Source: Pelecanus crispus (taxonomy: Eukaryota; Chordata; Aves; Pelecaniformes; Pelecanidae). From it: a DNA stretch of 64,000 nucleotides. The notes under the pieces were generated by a model that ran no database searches, was not told the DNA's origin, and saw only the letters and a list, made by a program, of their open reading frames with translations. Shown in pieces: positions 34,632 through 45,400 of this stretch. A program made the position numbers and the translations under genes. The stretch is from the NCBI RefSeq assembly GCF_030463565.1, contig NC_134676.1, positions 29,823,228-29,887,227 of the forward strand, given 5' to 3'. How positions within the stretch are numbered: the stretch's first letter is position 1; each line of letters begins with the position of its first letter.

Positions 34632-37600
34632 ACTGTGTGGATTCGATGGCCTGGAACGTCAGACCCACAGGAGTATAAGGCTCTAGTGGACACTGGTGCA
34701 CAGTGCACGCTAATGCCATCAAACTATAGAGGGGCAGAACCCATTTGTATTTCTGTAGTGACAGGGGGATCCCAACAGCTAACTGTATTGGAAGCTGCAG
34801 TGAGTCTAACTGTGAATGAGTGGCAAAAGCACCCCATTGTGACTGGCCCAGACGCTCCGTGCATCCTTGGCATAGACTACCTCAGGAGAGGGTATTTCAA
34901 GGACCCAAAAGGGTACCGGTGGGCTTTTGGTATAGCTGCTTTGGAGACAGAGGAAATTAAACAGTTGTCCACCTTGCCCGGTCTCTCAGAGGACCCTTCG
35001 ATTGTAGGGTTGCTGAAGGTTGAGGAACAACAGGTGCCGATTGCTACCACAACTGTGCACAGGCGGCAATATCGCACCAACCGAGACTCCCTGCTTCCCA
35101 TCCATAACCTGATTCGTCGACTGGAGAGCCAGGGAGTGATCAGCAAGACTCGCTCACCCTTTAACAGTCCCATATGGCCAGTGCGAAAGTCTAATGGGGA
35201 GTGGAGACTAACAGTGGACTATCGTGGCCTGAACGAAGTTACACCGCCGCTGAGTGCTGCCGTGCCAGACATGCTAGAACTTCAATATGAACTGGAGTCA
35301 AAGGCAGCTAAGTGGTATGCCACAATTGATATTGCTAATGCATTTTTCTCCATCCCTTTGGCAGCAGAGTGCAGACCCCAGTTTGCTTTTACCTGGAGGG
35401 GTGTTCAGTACACCTGGAACCGACTGCCCCAGGGGTGGAAGCACAGCCCCACCATTTGCCATGGACTGATCCAGACAGCACTGGAACAGGGTGAAGCTCC
35501 AGAACATCTGCAGTACATGGATGACATCATTGTGTGGGGCAACACAGCAGAAGAAGTTTTTGAGAAGGAAAAGAAAATAGTCCAAATCCTTCTGAAGGCT
35601 GGTTTTGCCATAAAACAGAGTAAGGTCAAGGGGCCTGCACAGGAGATCCAGTTTTTAGGAATAAAATGGCAAGATGGACGTCGTCAGATCCCAATGGATG
35701 TGATCAACAAAATAACAGCTATGTCCCCACCAACTAGCAAAAAGGAAACACAAGCTTTCTTAGGCGTTGTGGGGTTTTGGAGAATGCATATTCCAAATTA
35801 CAGCCAGATCGTAAGCCCTCTCTATCAAGTGACCCGGAAGAAGAACGAATTCAAATGGGGCCCTGAGCAACAACAAGCCTTTGAACAAATTAAACGTGAG
35901 ATAGTTCATGCAGTAGCCCTTGGGCCAGTCCGGGCAGGGCAGGATATTAAAAATGTGCTCTACACTGCAGCCAGGGAGAATGGCCCTACCTGGAGCCTCT
36001 GGCAGAAAGCACCAGGGGAGACTCGAGGTCGACCCCTAGGGTTTTGGAGTCGGGGATACAGAGGATCCGAAGCCCGCTATACTCCAACTGAGAAAGAGAT
36101 ACTGGCAGCATATGAAGGGGTTCGAGCTGCTTCAGAAGTGGTTGGTACTGAAGCACAGCTCCTGCTGGCACCCCGACTGCCGGTGTTGGGCTGGATGTTC
36201 AAAGGGAGGGTCCCCTCTACACATCATGCAACTGATGCTACATGGAGTAAGTGGGTTGCATTGATCACACAACGGGCTCGAATAGGAAACCCCAGTCGCC
36301 CAGGAATCTTGGAAGTGATCATGGACTGGCCAGAAGGAAAAAACATTAGAATATCACCAGAGGAGGAGGTGACACGTGCTGAAGAGGCCCCACTGTATAA
36401 TAAATTGCCAGAAAATGAAAAGCAATATGCCCTGTTCACTGATGGGTCCTGTCGTCTTGTGGGAAAGCATCGGAGGTGGAAAGCTGCTGTATGGAGTCCT
36501 ATACGACAAGTCGCAGAAACTGCTGAAGGAGAAGGGGAGTCGAGTCAGTTTGCAGAGGTGAAAGCCATCCAGCTGGCTTTAGATATTGCTGAAAGAGAAA
36601 AGTGGCCAGTCCTTTATCTCTATACTGACTCATGGATGGTGGCAAATGCCCTGTGGGGGTGGCTGCAGCAATGGAAGCAGAGCAACTGGCAGCGCAGAGG
36701 CAAACCAATCTGGACTGCCGCATTGTGGCAAGATATTGCTGCCCGGGTAGAGAACCTGGTTGTAAAAGTTCGTCACGTAGATGCTCATGTACCTAAGAGT
36801 CGGGCCACTGAAGAAGATCAAAACAACCAGCCAGTAGATCAGGCTGCTAAGATTGAAGTGGCTCAGGTGGATTTGGACTGGCAACATAAGGGTGAATTAT
36901 TTATAGCTCGGTGGGCCCATGACGCCTCAGGCCATCAAGGAAGGGATGCAACGTATAAATGGGCTCGTGATCGAGGGGTGGACTTAACTATGGACAGTAT
37001 TGCACAGGTTATTCATGAGTGTGAAACATGCGCTGCAATCAAGCAAGCCAAGCAGTTCAAGCCCCTTGGGTATAGTGAACGATGGCTGAAATATAAATAT
37101 GGGGAGGCCTTGCAGATTGATTACATCACGCTCCCACAGACCCGCCAAGGCAAGCGCTACGTGCTCACCATGGTGGAAGCAACCACTGGATGGCTGGAAA
37201 CATATCCCGTGCCCCATGCCACCGCCCGGAACACCATCCTGGGCCTTGAAAAGCAAGTCCTGTGGCGACATGGCACCCCAGAAAGAATTGAGTCAGACAA
37301 CGGGACTCATTTCCGAAACAACCTCATAGACAGCTGGGCCAAAGAGCACGGCATTGAGTGGGTGTATCACATCCCTTACCATGCACCAGCCTCCGGGAAA
37401 ATTGAGCGATACAATGGATTGTTAAAGACTGCCCTGAGAGCAATGGGTGGTGGGATGTTTAAACATTGGGATACGCATTTAGCAAAAGCCACCTGCTTAG
37501 TCAACACCAGGGCATCTGCCAATCAAGCTGGCCCTGCCCAATCAAAACTTTTACGTACTGTAGAAGGAGATAAAGTTCCTGTAGTGCACATGAAAAATAT

Positions 37601-37766
37601 GCTGGGGAAGACAGTCTGGGTTACTTCCCCCTCTGGCAAAGGCAAACCCATTCGTGGGATTGCTTTTGCTCAAGGACCTGGGTGCACTTGGTGGGTGATG
37701 CAAAAGGATGGGGAAGCCCAATGTGTACCTCAAGGGAATTTGATTTTGGGTGAAAATAGCCAATGA
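34581..37766 (+). CDS. pol: Provirus Pol: protease, RT, RNase H, integrase
   Basis: This uninterrupted frame of about 1,061 codons ends in TGA and is in the same frame as gag, so it is probably made as a Gag-Pol readthrough product. Numbering is from the GTG at 34602. The aspartic protease has D30-T-G (ALVDTGAQ). Reverse transcriptase has D243 (YATIDIANAFF), LPQGWKHSPTICHGL and Y305-M-D-D (35514-35525). RNase H has D614 (FTDGSC), E652, D676 (YTDSW) and D727 (HVDAH). Integrase has an HHCC-like zinc segment (HDASGH...CETC) and the D840, D899, E935 triad, the last two 35 residues apart, as in D,D(35)E integrases. All catalytic residues that I can place are present. There is no dUTPase after integrase, unlike mammalian ERV-L, and no env afterwards. 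Confidence 0.95.
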   Translation, partial: RGPASSQVEERGNRVYWTVWIRWPGTSDPQEYKALVDTGAQCTLMPSNYRGAEPICISVVTGGSQQLTVLEAAVSLTVNEWQKHPIVTGPDAPCILGIDYLRRGYFKDPKGYRWAFGIAALETEEIKQLSTLPGLSEDPSIVGLLKVEEQQVPIATTTVHRRQYRTNRDSLLPIHNLIRRLESQGVISKTRSPFNSPIWPVRKSNGEWRLTVDYRGLNEVTPPLSAAVPDMLELQYELESKAAKWYATIDIANAFFSIPLAAECRPQFAFTWRGVQYTWNRLPQGWKHSPTICHGLIQTALEQGEAPEHLQYMDDIIVWGNTAEEVFEKEKKIVQILLKAGFAIKQSKVKGPAQEIQFLGIKWQDGRRQIPMDVINKITAMSPPTSKKETQAFLGVVGFWRMHIPNYSQIVSPLYQVTRKKNEFKWGPEQQQAFEQIKREIVHAVALGPVRAGQDIKNVLYTAARENGPTWSLWQKAPGETRGRPLGFWSRGYRGSEARYTPTEKEILAAYEGVRAASEVVGTEAQLLLAPRLPVLGWMFKGRVPSTHHATDATWSKWVALITQRARIGNPSRPGILEVIMDWPEGKNIRISPEEEVTRAEEAPLYNKLPENEKQYALFTDGSCRLVGKHRRWKAAVWSPIRQVAETAEGEGESSQFAEVKAIQLALDIAEREKWPVLYLYTDSWMVANALWGWLQQWKQSNWQRRGKPIWTAALWQDIAARVENLVVKVRHVDAHVPKSRATEEDQNNQPVDQAAKIEVAQVDLDWQHKGELFIARWAHDASGHQGRDATYKWARDRGVDLTMDSIAQVIHECETCAAIKQAKQFKPLGYSERWLKYKYGEALQIDYITLPQTRQGKRYVLTMVEATTGWLETYPVPHATARNTILGLEKQVLWRHGTPERIESDNGTHFRNNLIDSWAKEHGIEWVYHIPYHAPASGKIERYNGLLKTALRAMGGGMFKHWDTHLAKATCLVNTRASANQAGPAQSKLLRTVEGDKVPVVHMKNMLGKTVWVTSPSGKGKPIRGIAFAQGPGCTWWVMQKDGEAQCVPQGNLILGENSQ

Positions 37767-38233
37767 ACTGAATTGTATAATATTAATTGCTTTATAATAC
37801 TGTATGTTATCTCTTAACTATATGTTATCTCTTAACTGCATGTTAATATAATAATATAGTAGGTTAATATTAAGTATATAATACTATATATTATGATTGC
37901 TATATGCCGCATCAATGGTATTGCAGTAAGAATTGCCCAGCTTAACGAAAATGAACTTTGATGAAACCATGTTGGAATGAGAACTGACTTCAGCATGCAA
38001 CAGTCCAACACTGCACACCACCTCTCCTGCTCTGACAGACTGTGATGACAGATGGAACCCAAAGTCATGGGCTAAATGAACTCAATGGACATTTTAGAGG
38101 GATGGGCCATAGACGAAGGGAATGATATCTGTGTGTATATCAAGATAGGGAAAGTAGTGGTGATTAATTGGAACACATTGGAAAGGGGAGGGCCCGTGCA
38201 TGACGTAGATGGTATAGAATAAGGGGTGGATAC
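37767..38233 (+). other. Non-coding provirus segment between pol and 3' LTR
   Basis: This 467-bp segment sits where env would be and contains no long frame. It begins AT-rich and holds an 18-bp tandem duplication (37803-37820 and 37821-37838, TATGTTATCTCTTAACT core). Purine tracts that could serve as polypurine tract are GGAAAGGGGAGGG at 38180-38192 and the shorter AAGGGGTGGATA next to the LTR. Which one primes plus-strand synthesis is unclear. Confidence 0.75.
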
Positions 38234-38809
38234 TGTCCTGGTTTCGGCTGGGATAGAGTTAATTTTCTTCCTAGCAGCAGGCATAGTGCTGTGTTTTGGA
38301 TTTAGGAGGAGAAGAATGTTGATAACATGCTGATGTTTTTAGTTGTTGCTGAGTACTGCTTATGCTAGTCAAGGACTTTTTCAGCTTCCCATGCTCTGCC
38401 AGGCGCACAAGAAACTGGGAGGGGGCACAGCCAGAATAGTTGATCCAAACTGACCAAAGGGCTATTCCATACCATATGACATCATGCTCAGTATACAAAC
38501 TGGGGGGGGGGGGGGGGGGGTGGCCAGGGAGCAGCGATTGCTGCTCGGGAACTGTCTGGGTATCGGTCGGCAGGTGGTGAGCAATTGCATTGTGCATCAC
38601 TTGCTTCGTGTATCATTATTATTATTATCATTATTATACTGTTACTATTAGCATTACTATTTTACTTTATTTCAATTATTAAACTGTTCTTAGCCCAGGA
38701 GTGTTTCTCACTCTTACTCCTCCGATTCTCTCCCCCATCCCATCGGGGTAGGGGGAGTGAGCGAGCGGCTGCGTGGTGCTTAGTTGCTGGCTGGGGCTAA
38801 ACCATGACA
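38234..38809 (+). repeat. 3' LTR (576 bp)
   Basis: It matches the 5' LTR over its whole length. Differences are eight transitions, a G run expanded from 8 to 19 (38502-38520), loss of one T after that run, and a 5-bp loss (TCTCA) after the ATTAAA signal. The TATA box is changed to TATACAAA. It is followed by the AAAAG duplication at 38810-38814. Confidence 0.95.
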
Positions 38810-38814
38810 AAAAG
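38810..38814. repeat. Right target-site duplication of the provirus (AAAAG)
   Basis: Direct copy of 31903-31907 immediately after the terminal CA of the 3' LTR. Confidence 0.85.
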
Positions 38815-39008
38815 ATAATCCTGGTAGTAATCAGGAATTTCTCCACCTTCAGTTAGGTGTTCTTAAAGTGTGGCAATTAATCTAACAAGTAGGAAAAATT
38901 AAGAGGAATTCCCCTTGTTACCATGGAAATTACAACTTGTCCAACTGACAAAGGAAAATAGATTTGTTGTATTAATAACTTTAGCAACTGAAGAGGACAC
39001 AGTATTTA

Positions 39009-39835
39009 TAGAATTGGAGAATCACAGGATAACTGAGGTTTGGAAGGGACCTTTGGAGGTCATCTAGCCCAACTTCGTGTTCAAAATAGGTCCAACTAGA
39101 TCAGATGGTTCAGGATATTGACCAGTAGAGTTTTGAGTATCTCCCAAGAATGGAGATTCCACAGTCTTTCAGAGAAATCTGTTCCAGTGCAATGGAAATT
39201 TTCCATTGAAAAATGTTTCTTATTCCCATGTTCTGATTTGTGCCTGTTGCCTCCAGTCCTGTCACTGTGCACTTCCAGGAAGAGTCGGCTCTGTCTTCTC
39301 TCTATCTTCCCATGAGGCAGTTGCAGATAGCACTTAAATATTCTCTGCAAAGTTTATTTCCAACCACTCATCCGAGTCTCTGTAGTGTTGCAGGAGGTTA
39401 TTCCCTACCAGGACTTCGGACTTGTCCTTGTTAAACTTTCTGAGGCTCCTGCCACCCCATTTCCCCAGCCTGTTGAGAATTTCAGGTTCCTCTCAGCATG
39501 CCCTCCAGCATGTCTACTATCCCCTGGCTTGGTATCATTGGCAGGCTTGCTGAGGGTGAAATTCCTATCACCCAGGTCATTAACAGAGATGTTAAACAGT
39601 ATGGTTCTCAGTATCTGTTCCTGAAGGACACAGTGAGTCACCAGCCAATAGCTGCACCTGGTACTCATGGTCACAAAACCCCTTGAGCCCAGGAATCCTG
39701 CCAATTTTCCAACTATTTGACCATCTGTGTATCCAATCTGCAGCTCACCAAGTTGGGTACTAGGATACTATGGGAGACCATGTCAAAAACCTTGCAAAGT
39801 GTGGTGCAGTCATCTCATCATAGGAGTCAGTCGGT
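39009..39835 (-). mobile_element. CR1 LINE, 3' part, antisense, older copy
   Basis: Read on the - strand, the CR1 3' end comes first on the window (AGAATCACAGGATAACTGAG, GGAAGGGACCTTTGGAGGTC). It continues into the ORF2 C-terminus and RT segments (for example LRTILFNISVNDLGD). Many frameshifts and deletions are present. The inner end near 39,835 is approximate. Confidence 0.8.
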
Positions 39836-41629
39836 TTAGTGGCAATGACCTTTGAGCTGCTAAAGATTCATATTGATTTATTGATTTTTGCCTGCTTCTT
39901 TGCAGCCAGTAGTTTTGACCCTGCTATTTATACTCAGTTAAAGCTTCTGGTTTCTGTTGTCCAGTTGACCTGGTACTGTTTGAAAATTCAAAGATCATGT
40001 CAAATGGGTGAAAGGAGGAACAGGAGCCCATGAAAGGAGACCTGCGCTGTCTTATGGCTCCTGTTAGGAGGTATAACACAGTCACCTTTGAAACAGATTT
40101 TTCAGTCAGAAGGCTATTTTTCTCTACTGGCCAGGATTCCTAGCTAGCTGAAGCCTTTCGGAAGGCATTATGTGTTCTCCTTCTCTGAAAAGAAAGAAAA
40201 TGATGTATTGTGCTTGCAGAGCCAAGATGTATGATAGAAGATGTAGTTTATTCATTGCTGATAGACAACACTTTGCAAAGACACCATTCAGAAAACAAGT
40301 CTTTAATTTAAGCTGAAATATAATAAACTTCAACCACAAAGAAAACTTTCACTGATTTCAAGGAATTCCATTATTTGGCCCCCCCAAAGAAAGTTTATTC
40401 TTCTTCATGGAAGACTGAAAATCTTTGGGGGAAAATTTCATCAAAATTTTAGTTTTCTGCCAAAAAGCACTTTAGCTAGAAAATATTCCCAATCTGTCAG
40501 CTAAGGCTAGGTGTGGTGAGCCACTGGAACCCAGCTGAAAATTAAGTCCTGTCATTTAAAAGTAAAGATAGAACTAATGACACTTACGTACACTTTGTAA
40601 AATGCCCCAAGTCACTCTAATAATAAAATGCCTTCTTGCAAGCCGCTATTAAACTTTTGTTGAAATTATTCAAATGAACATTTCAAGTATATGTTTGAAT
40701 ACCCAACATAAACTATTATTATTACAAAACACGTAGAACAGTGTGGATAGTCCATTTTTCCCTTACAAGATTCCTATAATGAAGGACAGCCACACAGATT
40801 TACAAATGTTAACAATAGTTGTGTGATGTTAGGGAGACCAAATTAAATAATTGCCCCAAATATCTGGCTCATCAGACCTTAGAGCTGTTTGCCCTGTCTC
40901 CAACATCCATGTGACCTCATAAGTGCTTGATGTGCTCTAACAAATCTCCATTGCATTCTTTTTCAGGATATTGTGGTTACTTCCTTGTACCTTGCAGTAA
41001 AAGTATTAGAATAATAGTTTATGTATCATTAACCTTGCATGACATCATTTCTTGCAGATATCTTCTTAGCACATATCTAAGTGGTTGCCATTTGAATTTG
41101 TGTAAACATTTTGCACTATTGAACTAGAAGTCACTTAATTTTGCACCTGTCCCTTCCTCAGTTTAAATAATACACACATATTTCTCCTTCCTGCTATTGT
41201 TCTCCCATATAGGAAAAGTAAGAAAATCCAGAGTGTGCAACTTGTAAAGGCAATTACATTAATGTATATTGGAAAACCACATTAGTAATAAATGACTTAG
41301 CAAGTGCCCAATTTTGCTATAGAAAAAATCCAACCCTCATTATCAAAGGCATTTTTCCATAAATTACAGGTATCTATTCTTCTTTGCCTGTAGTCTACAT
41401 CCAATTTCTATTTCACCCAACGGAAACGAGCTTGTTTTCTTTCTCCAGTGCTGATAAAATCTGTGAAGAACAAGAGGGCAAATGGTTTATACATTCTGTT
41501 TATTCCCCACGTATGTCATTAACCATGAGGGATCATACACCACATGGATGAGAGGAGGTTTAAATCAATAGTGGTAGAGCCGTGGGGGATTCAAAGTAGA
41601 GGATCTGTAGACACAGAGAAAAGTTTTGA
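39836..41629. other. Intergenic, no recognised feature
   Basis: AT-rich DNA without protein-like frames or repeats that I can name. Confidence 0.55.
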
Positions 41630-42424
41630 GCAACATAACTGAGATGTGGCACTAGCCAAGGCTAAGTGGCTCACACAATGAATTGCAGAGTCTCAGTGCA
41701 GAGAGATCTTGATGAATTTAAGCACTGGGCTGACAGGTAGCTCATAAGTTTCAGCAAAGAAAAGTGAAAGAAGCCCATGCACTGGTATGGCTGGGAATGG
41801 ACTGGCTAAGAGAAGTCTTGTTGCACATCAGACAAACCTGGCTGATGTGCTGGGCTAATTTAGGAGGACTATAGCCAGCAGGTCAAGGAAATTTATTATC
41901 ACACACTATTCTGTGCTGGTGAGGCTGGCTCTGGAATATTGACTCCAATTTTATTCATCTCCCTTCAAGAAGGAGGCGGACAAAATAGAAAGGGTCCAGT
42001 GGAGGGTTACCAACAGGACTGGAGGCCTACAGCTTATATACTGTGAAGAAAGGCTGAAGGATTTACTTAACCTAAGGAAGAGAAGTCTAAGGGGTGATTT
42101 AACAGCTAGCTATCACTACCTGGAGTAATTCTTGGTTGTGCCAGATGATGTAACAGAGATGGTAACCAGAAATTGTGGCTTGGGAGGTTCAGGTTGTACA
42201 TTAGGGGCATTAAAAAGCACTGTTTTGCTAGCAAAAACTAGTGCAGCACTGGAACAGGCTGCCCAGAGATGTCTCTCAGTCCATGGAGGTTTTCAAGACC
42301 TGGCTAGAAAAAGCTGTGGCTGATGTGACTTAGTCTGAGAAATAGTCTTACTTCAAGTAGGAAATTGGACTGAATGACCACCAGTGACCCTTCCAGCCTA
42401 CATTTCAAAGCTTCTGTGAACTAA
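41630..42424 (+). mobile_element. CR1-like LINE 3' part, old and strongly diverged
   Basis: Fragments such as TGGTGAGGCTGGCTCTGGAA, AGGGTCCAGTGGAGGGT, GAAAGGCTGAAGG and GCACTGGAACAGGCTGCCCA follow the order of a CR1 ORF2 C-terminus. The end (GGACTGAATGACCACCAGTG, CCCTTCCAGCCTACA) is a CR1-like 3' UTR. The element is heavily mutated and belongs to a different, older subfamily. Confidence 0.75.
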
Positions 42425-45400
42425 ATTTATCTGAAATCTGTCCACTCATGCCAAAAATAAACCCAGACCTAGAGGAAATGTAACTAAAGTATGTTATTGA
42501 TCAGCTACAAAAAGAACTGAAATAATTAATAATGATCTTTACTAAATGTTGTAATAGATAAACAGCTAACAGCATGCCTGGAAGCTAGAAAAAATGAGAA
42601 AAGGCAAAATTTGGGCACATAATCAGGAATACTTAAAGGCTTTTTCATGGTATAATGACAAATTTCAAGATTTGCTGTTGTGGGGCAAGTAGCAATAGTC
42701 AGTCAACGTGTCTTGGTGTCTATTTGCCTGTTAATTGGAAAAGGATGACTGTTTATTTTGCATAGCTGCTTGTTTTCAGGGAAACCACCTTCCCTCCAAT
42801 CACATACTCCAGAAGAAAAGTTTGAAGAGGACAAGTTTCAAAACCTTTATTTTCCAAGTATTGGTAGAAAGTGGTTGGAATGGTTAAGCTTTTTGTTGTG
42901 GAGTCTAAAGCATCTCTAGTCGCCACTGTAGAAAATGCATGGGAGGACACCAGTACCGTCTAGACAAGCTGCAGATTCTACACAGCACCACTCTTCATGG
43001 GTGAGCATCTTAAATATTGGAAAAATAATGTTTTCATACTATGATGTGACATCTCAGAGAGAGCATAAGGATCATCATTCCTTCAGTGATGAAACTTTCA
43101 TAACTACAGTAACATATGAAGGTCTATTTTCAGTCCTGCTGTGCAGACAAGGTGCAAGAAAGGGTAACTGACTTTCCGATTTTGCATTTAGTGAAGTTAA
43201 GTTTCAGTTGTGTTCACTGTAATGTGTTGGTGCAGCATGTGGGCATTTTTCAGACATTTCAGGAGTTTTTCTAAATAGTGATGTTCAGGTAATACTAGAT
43301 TTCTGGCTACTGAGAGCCATGGGTACCAAACTTGGGGTATCAATGCAGAACAGTATAACACATATTCAGAATAGAAAGGTCCATCATGTTCAGTACATAT
43401 GATGGGTTATTTGTTTTTTATTTAGCCATTTGGTAATGTGTGTACTGTGAGTCAAGAGCAGAAAATATCTTTAACCACAAAATTCTTCTAATTGTTCTTT
43501 TGTGTGTAGAGGTGGATGGATGAAGGTAACTATGACCTCCAGGGCTTCTTTAAAAGAAGACATAAATAATTTTAGCATTATTCTGTATTTCCATTACTCT
43601 TTGAAAGCATTCCAAAGATGCAAACAATTTGATAGAATTATAGTTTGTGAAGTTCTTGAGAGTTAGCATCTAATGCTGAAAATTATAGAGGGCATATTGC
43701 TATTGTATCAGTGTCACAGTAAGACAAATTTTAATTCTGTGAACACAACCTTTTACACAACAAAGTGTTTCCTTTGCGCTGTGTCTTCTGATAGCTGAAA
43801 CTAAGGTCATAGTCAAATGAAATTGCAAATACAGTGGTGGAGTTGAAGCAGAGCATCTTTTAAGTACATGCAAGTTCAGTATAGCCAGTAGATGCCTGTT
43901 CTATGTAAGAATACCAGCAAGAGCAGTACAAAATTCAGCAGGTATGCAAAATGTGTCAGAAGTCATATTTACTTGCAAAGAATCCATAAGAGAAATTTTG
44001 TCTTACAGATGTTTAACACAGAACAGAACTATGTTGAAAATACCTAAAATATGGCAAGTAGTTGGACTTAGATAAACAGTGTTTATGGGGTCAATGACAA
44101 ACTTGCAGTTGTCCTCCTAATACATCAGAAACATGAACTATATACTTCATTACATCCACAGTATGTACAGAATTTATTTTATTTATGTGTCACACACAAC
44201 AGACTCAGTAAATTTTAAGTAACTATTGCCTAGGTGAAACATTACATCCTAGTAATAAATTATTTTTTTCTGCAGTATATTACTAGATTTTTGTCTTGTT
44301 GAATAGCCAACATAACTAGCACTTGCTATCCAGATCCCCAGCTGCAAAAGATTTCTCCTATGTATATAAAGTTTGCTTGATAGAGCTTGTCACTCTGTTT
44401 TTGACATAGGGGATTTTGAGATACAGCTCTTTTTGCAATGCGTGAACAATTCTTGCTTTGTCTTGCCTTCATTTGCTTTCTGCTGTTGCTGATTCAGCAT
44501 GGTGATATCTGTATTACCAGGTCTGATTCCAGCCATAAATGCTTTGTAATACTGTGAACTGATCTCACATTATTTCATCCAATATGCTTCAAAGTGCACG
44601 TGCAACTATCTGGTCCCATGAAACAGCAAAATACTGAGCTGTGTACTTGCCCAGTTTCTGTCCATGCTGCTGAAATTTATAGCCTACAACTACAATATGT
44701 AGTTTACTCACACAAAAAGTTGTTCTATGCCAGAAAAGCAGTATCACATTTATCATTAGCAAGAGGAAGTGCACAAAGCACCATATGGTTTTCAATGGAG
44801 TATGCAAGCAGAACATTTTCTTTTCTCAGAAAGCCCTTTGTCCTTACTAGTTTTCAAACATCTGAATCCATCAGTAAAACTAATTGCAGTCTCACTCTAG
44901 CTTCACAAACACAACATAGGTGGCTCCAGATTTAGCGAGACATCTTCGCTGCTGTTTTGCATTTGTAGAAATGGTGAATTTGGGGTCTTGGTTTATTCCG
45001 TATCTGTAAAGGAACAAGAAACAATAAAGAATGGCTGCAGCTACAGGCAGCAGCAGCAGTTGTGAGATGCACAAAGAAAGATCCATCTATATCAAAGGCA
45101 AAGGCCCTTGCCTCCTGTCTTACCTGGCTGAGCATGAGGTGTGTGCTCAGTGCTAATACTGCCCCACCAGAGAAAGACAAAACTATGTGCATAAATAAAG
45201 ATCAGTACAAGGAGAATGGCTTCATTGCAGGTCAGGGCACACCGAAATAACCTTGCCAATGATGAGGCATAAATCTTACAAAAAATGTGGGGTTTATTCA
45301 CTTATGCAAAGAAGAAAATAAATTAAATTAGACAAGGACAAAATTAGATTTGTGCAATAAATTGCAAATCTACTGCGGGTTTTTCTACATTTCTGGACTG

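Larger units (their letters stand above)
31908..38809 (+). mobile_element. Nearly intact env-less endogenous retrovirus (ERV-L-like)
   Basis: This 6.9-kb provirus has the order 5' LTR, tRNA-Lys-type PBS, gag, in-frame TAG, pol (PR-RT-RNase H-IN), a short AT-rich non-coding segment, and 3' LTR, flanked by AAAAG duplications. Both long frames are open over their whole length. The LTRs differ by 8 substitutions, all transitions, over about 565 aligned bases (about 1.4%), plus three indels, so the insertion is young on a bird timescale. Assignment to the ERV-L-like class rests on the lack of env, the 5-bp duplication and RT features such as LPQGWKHSPTICHGL and YMDDIIVWG. A phylogeny could place it elsewhere. 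Confidence 0.93.
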
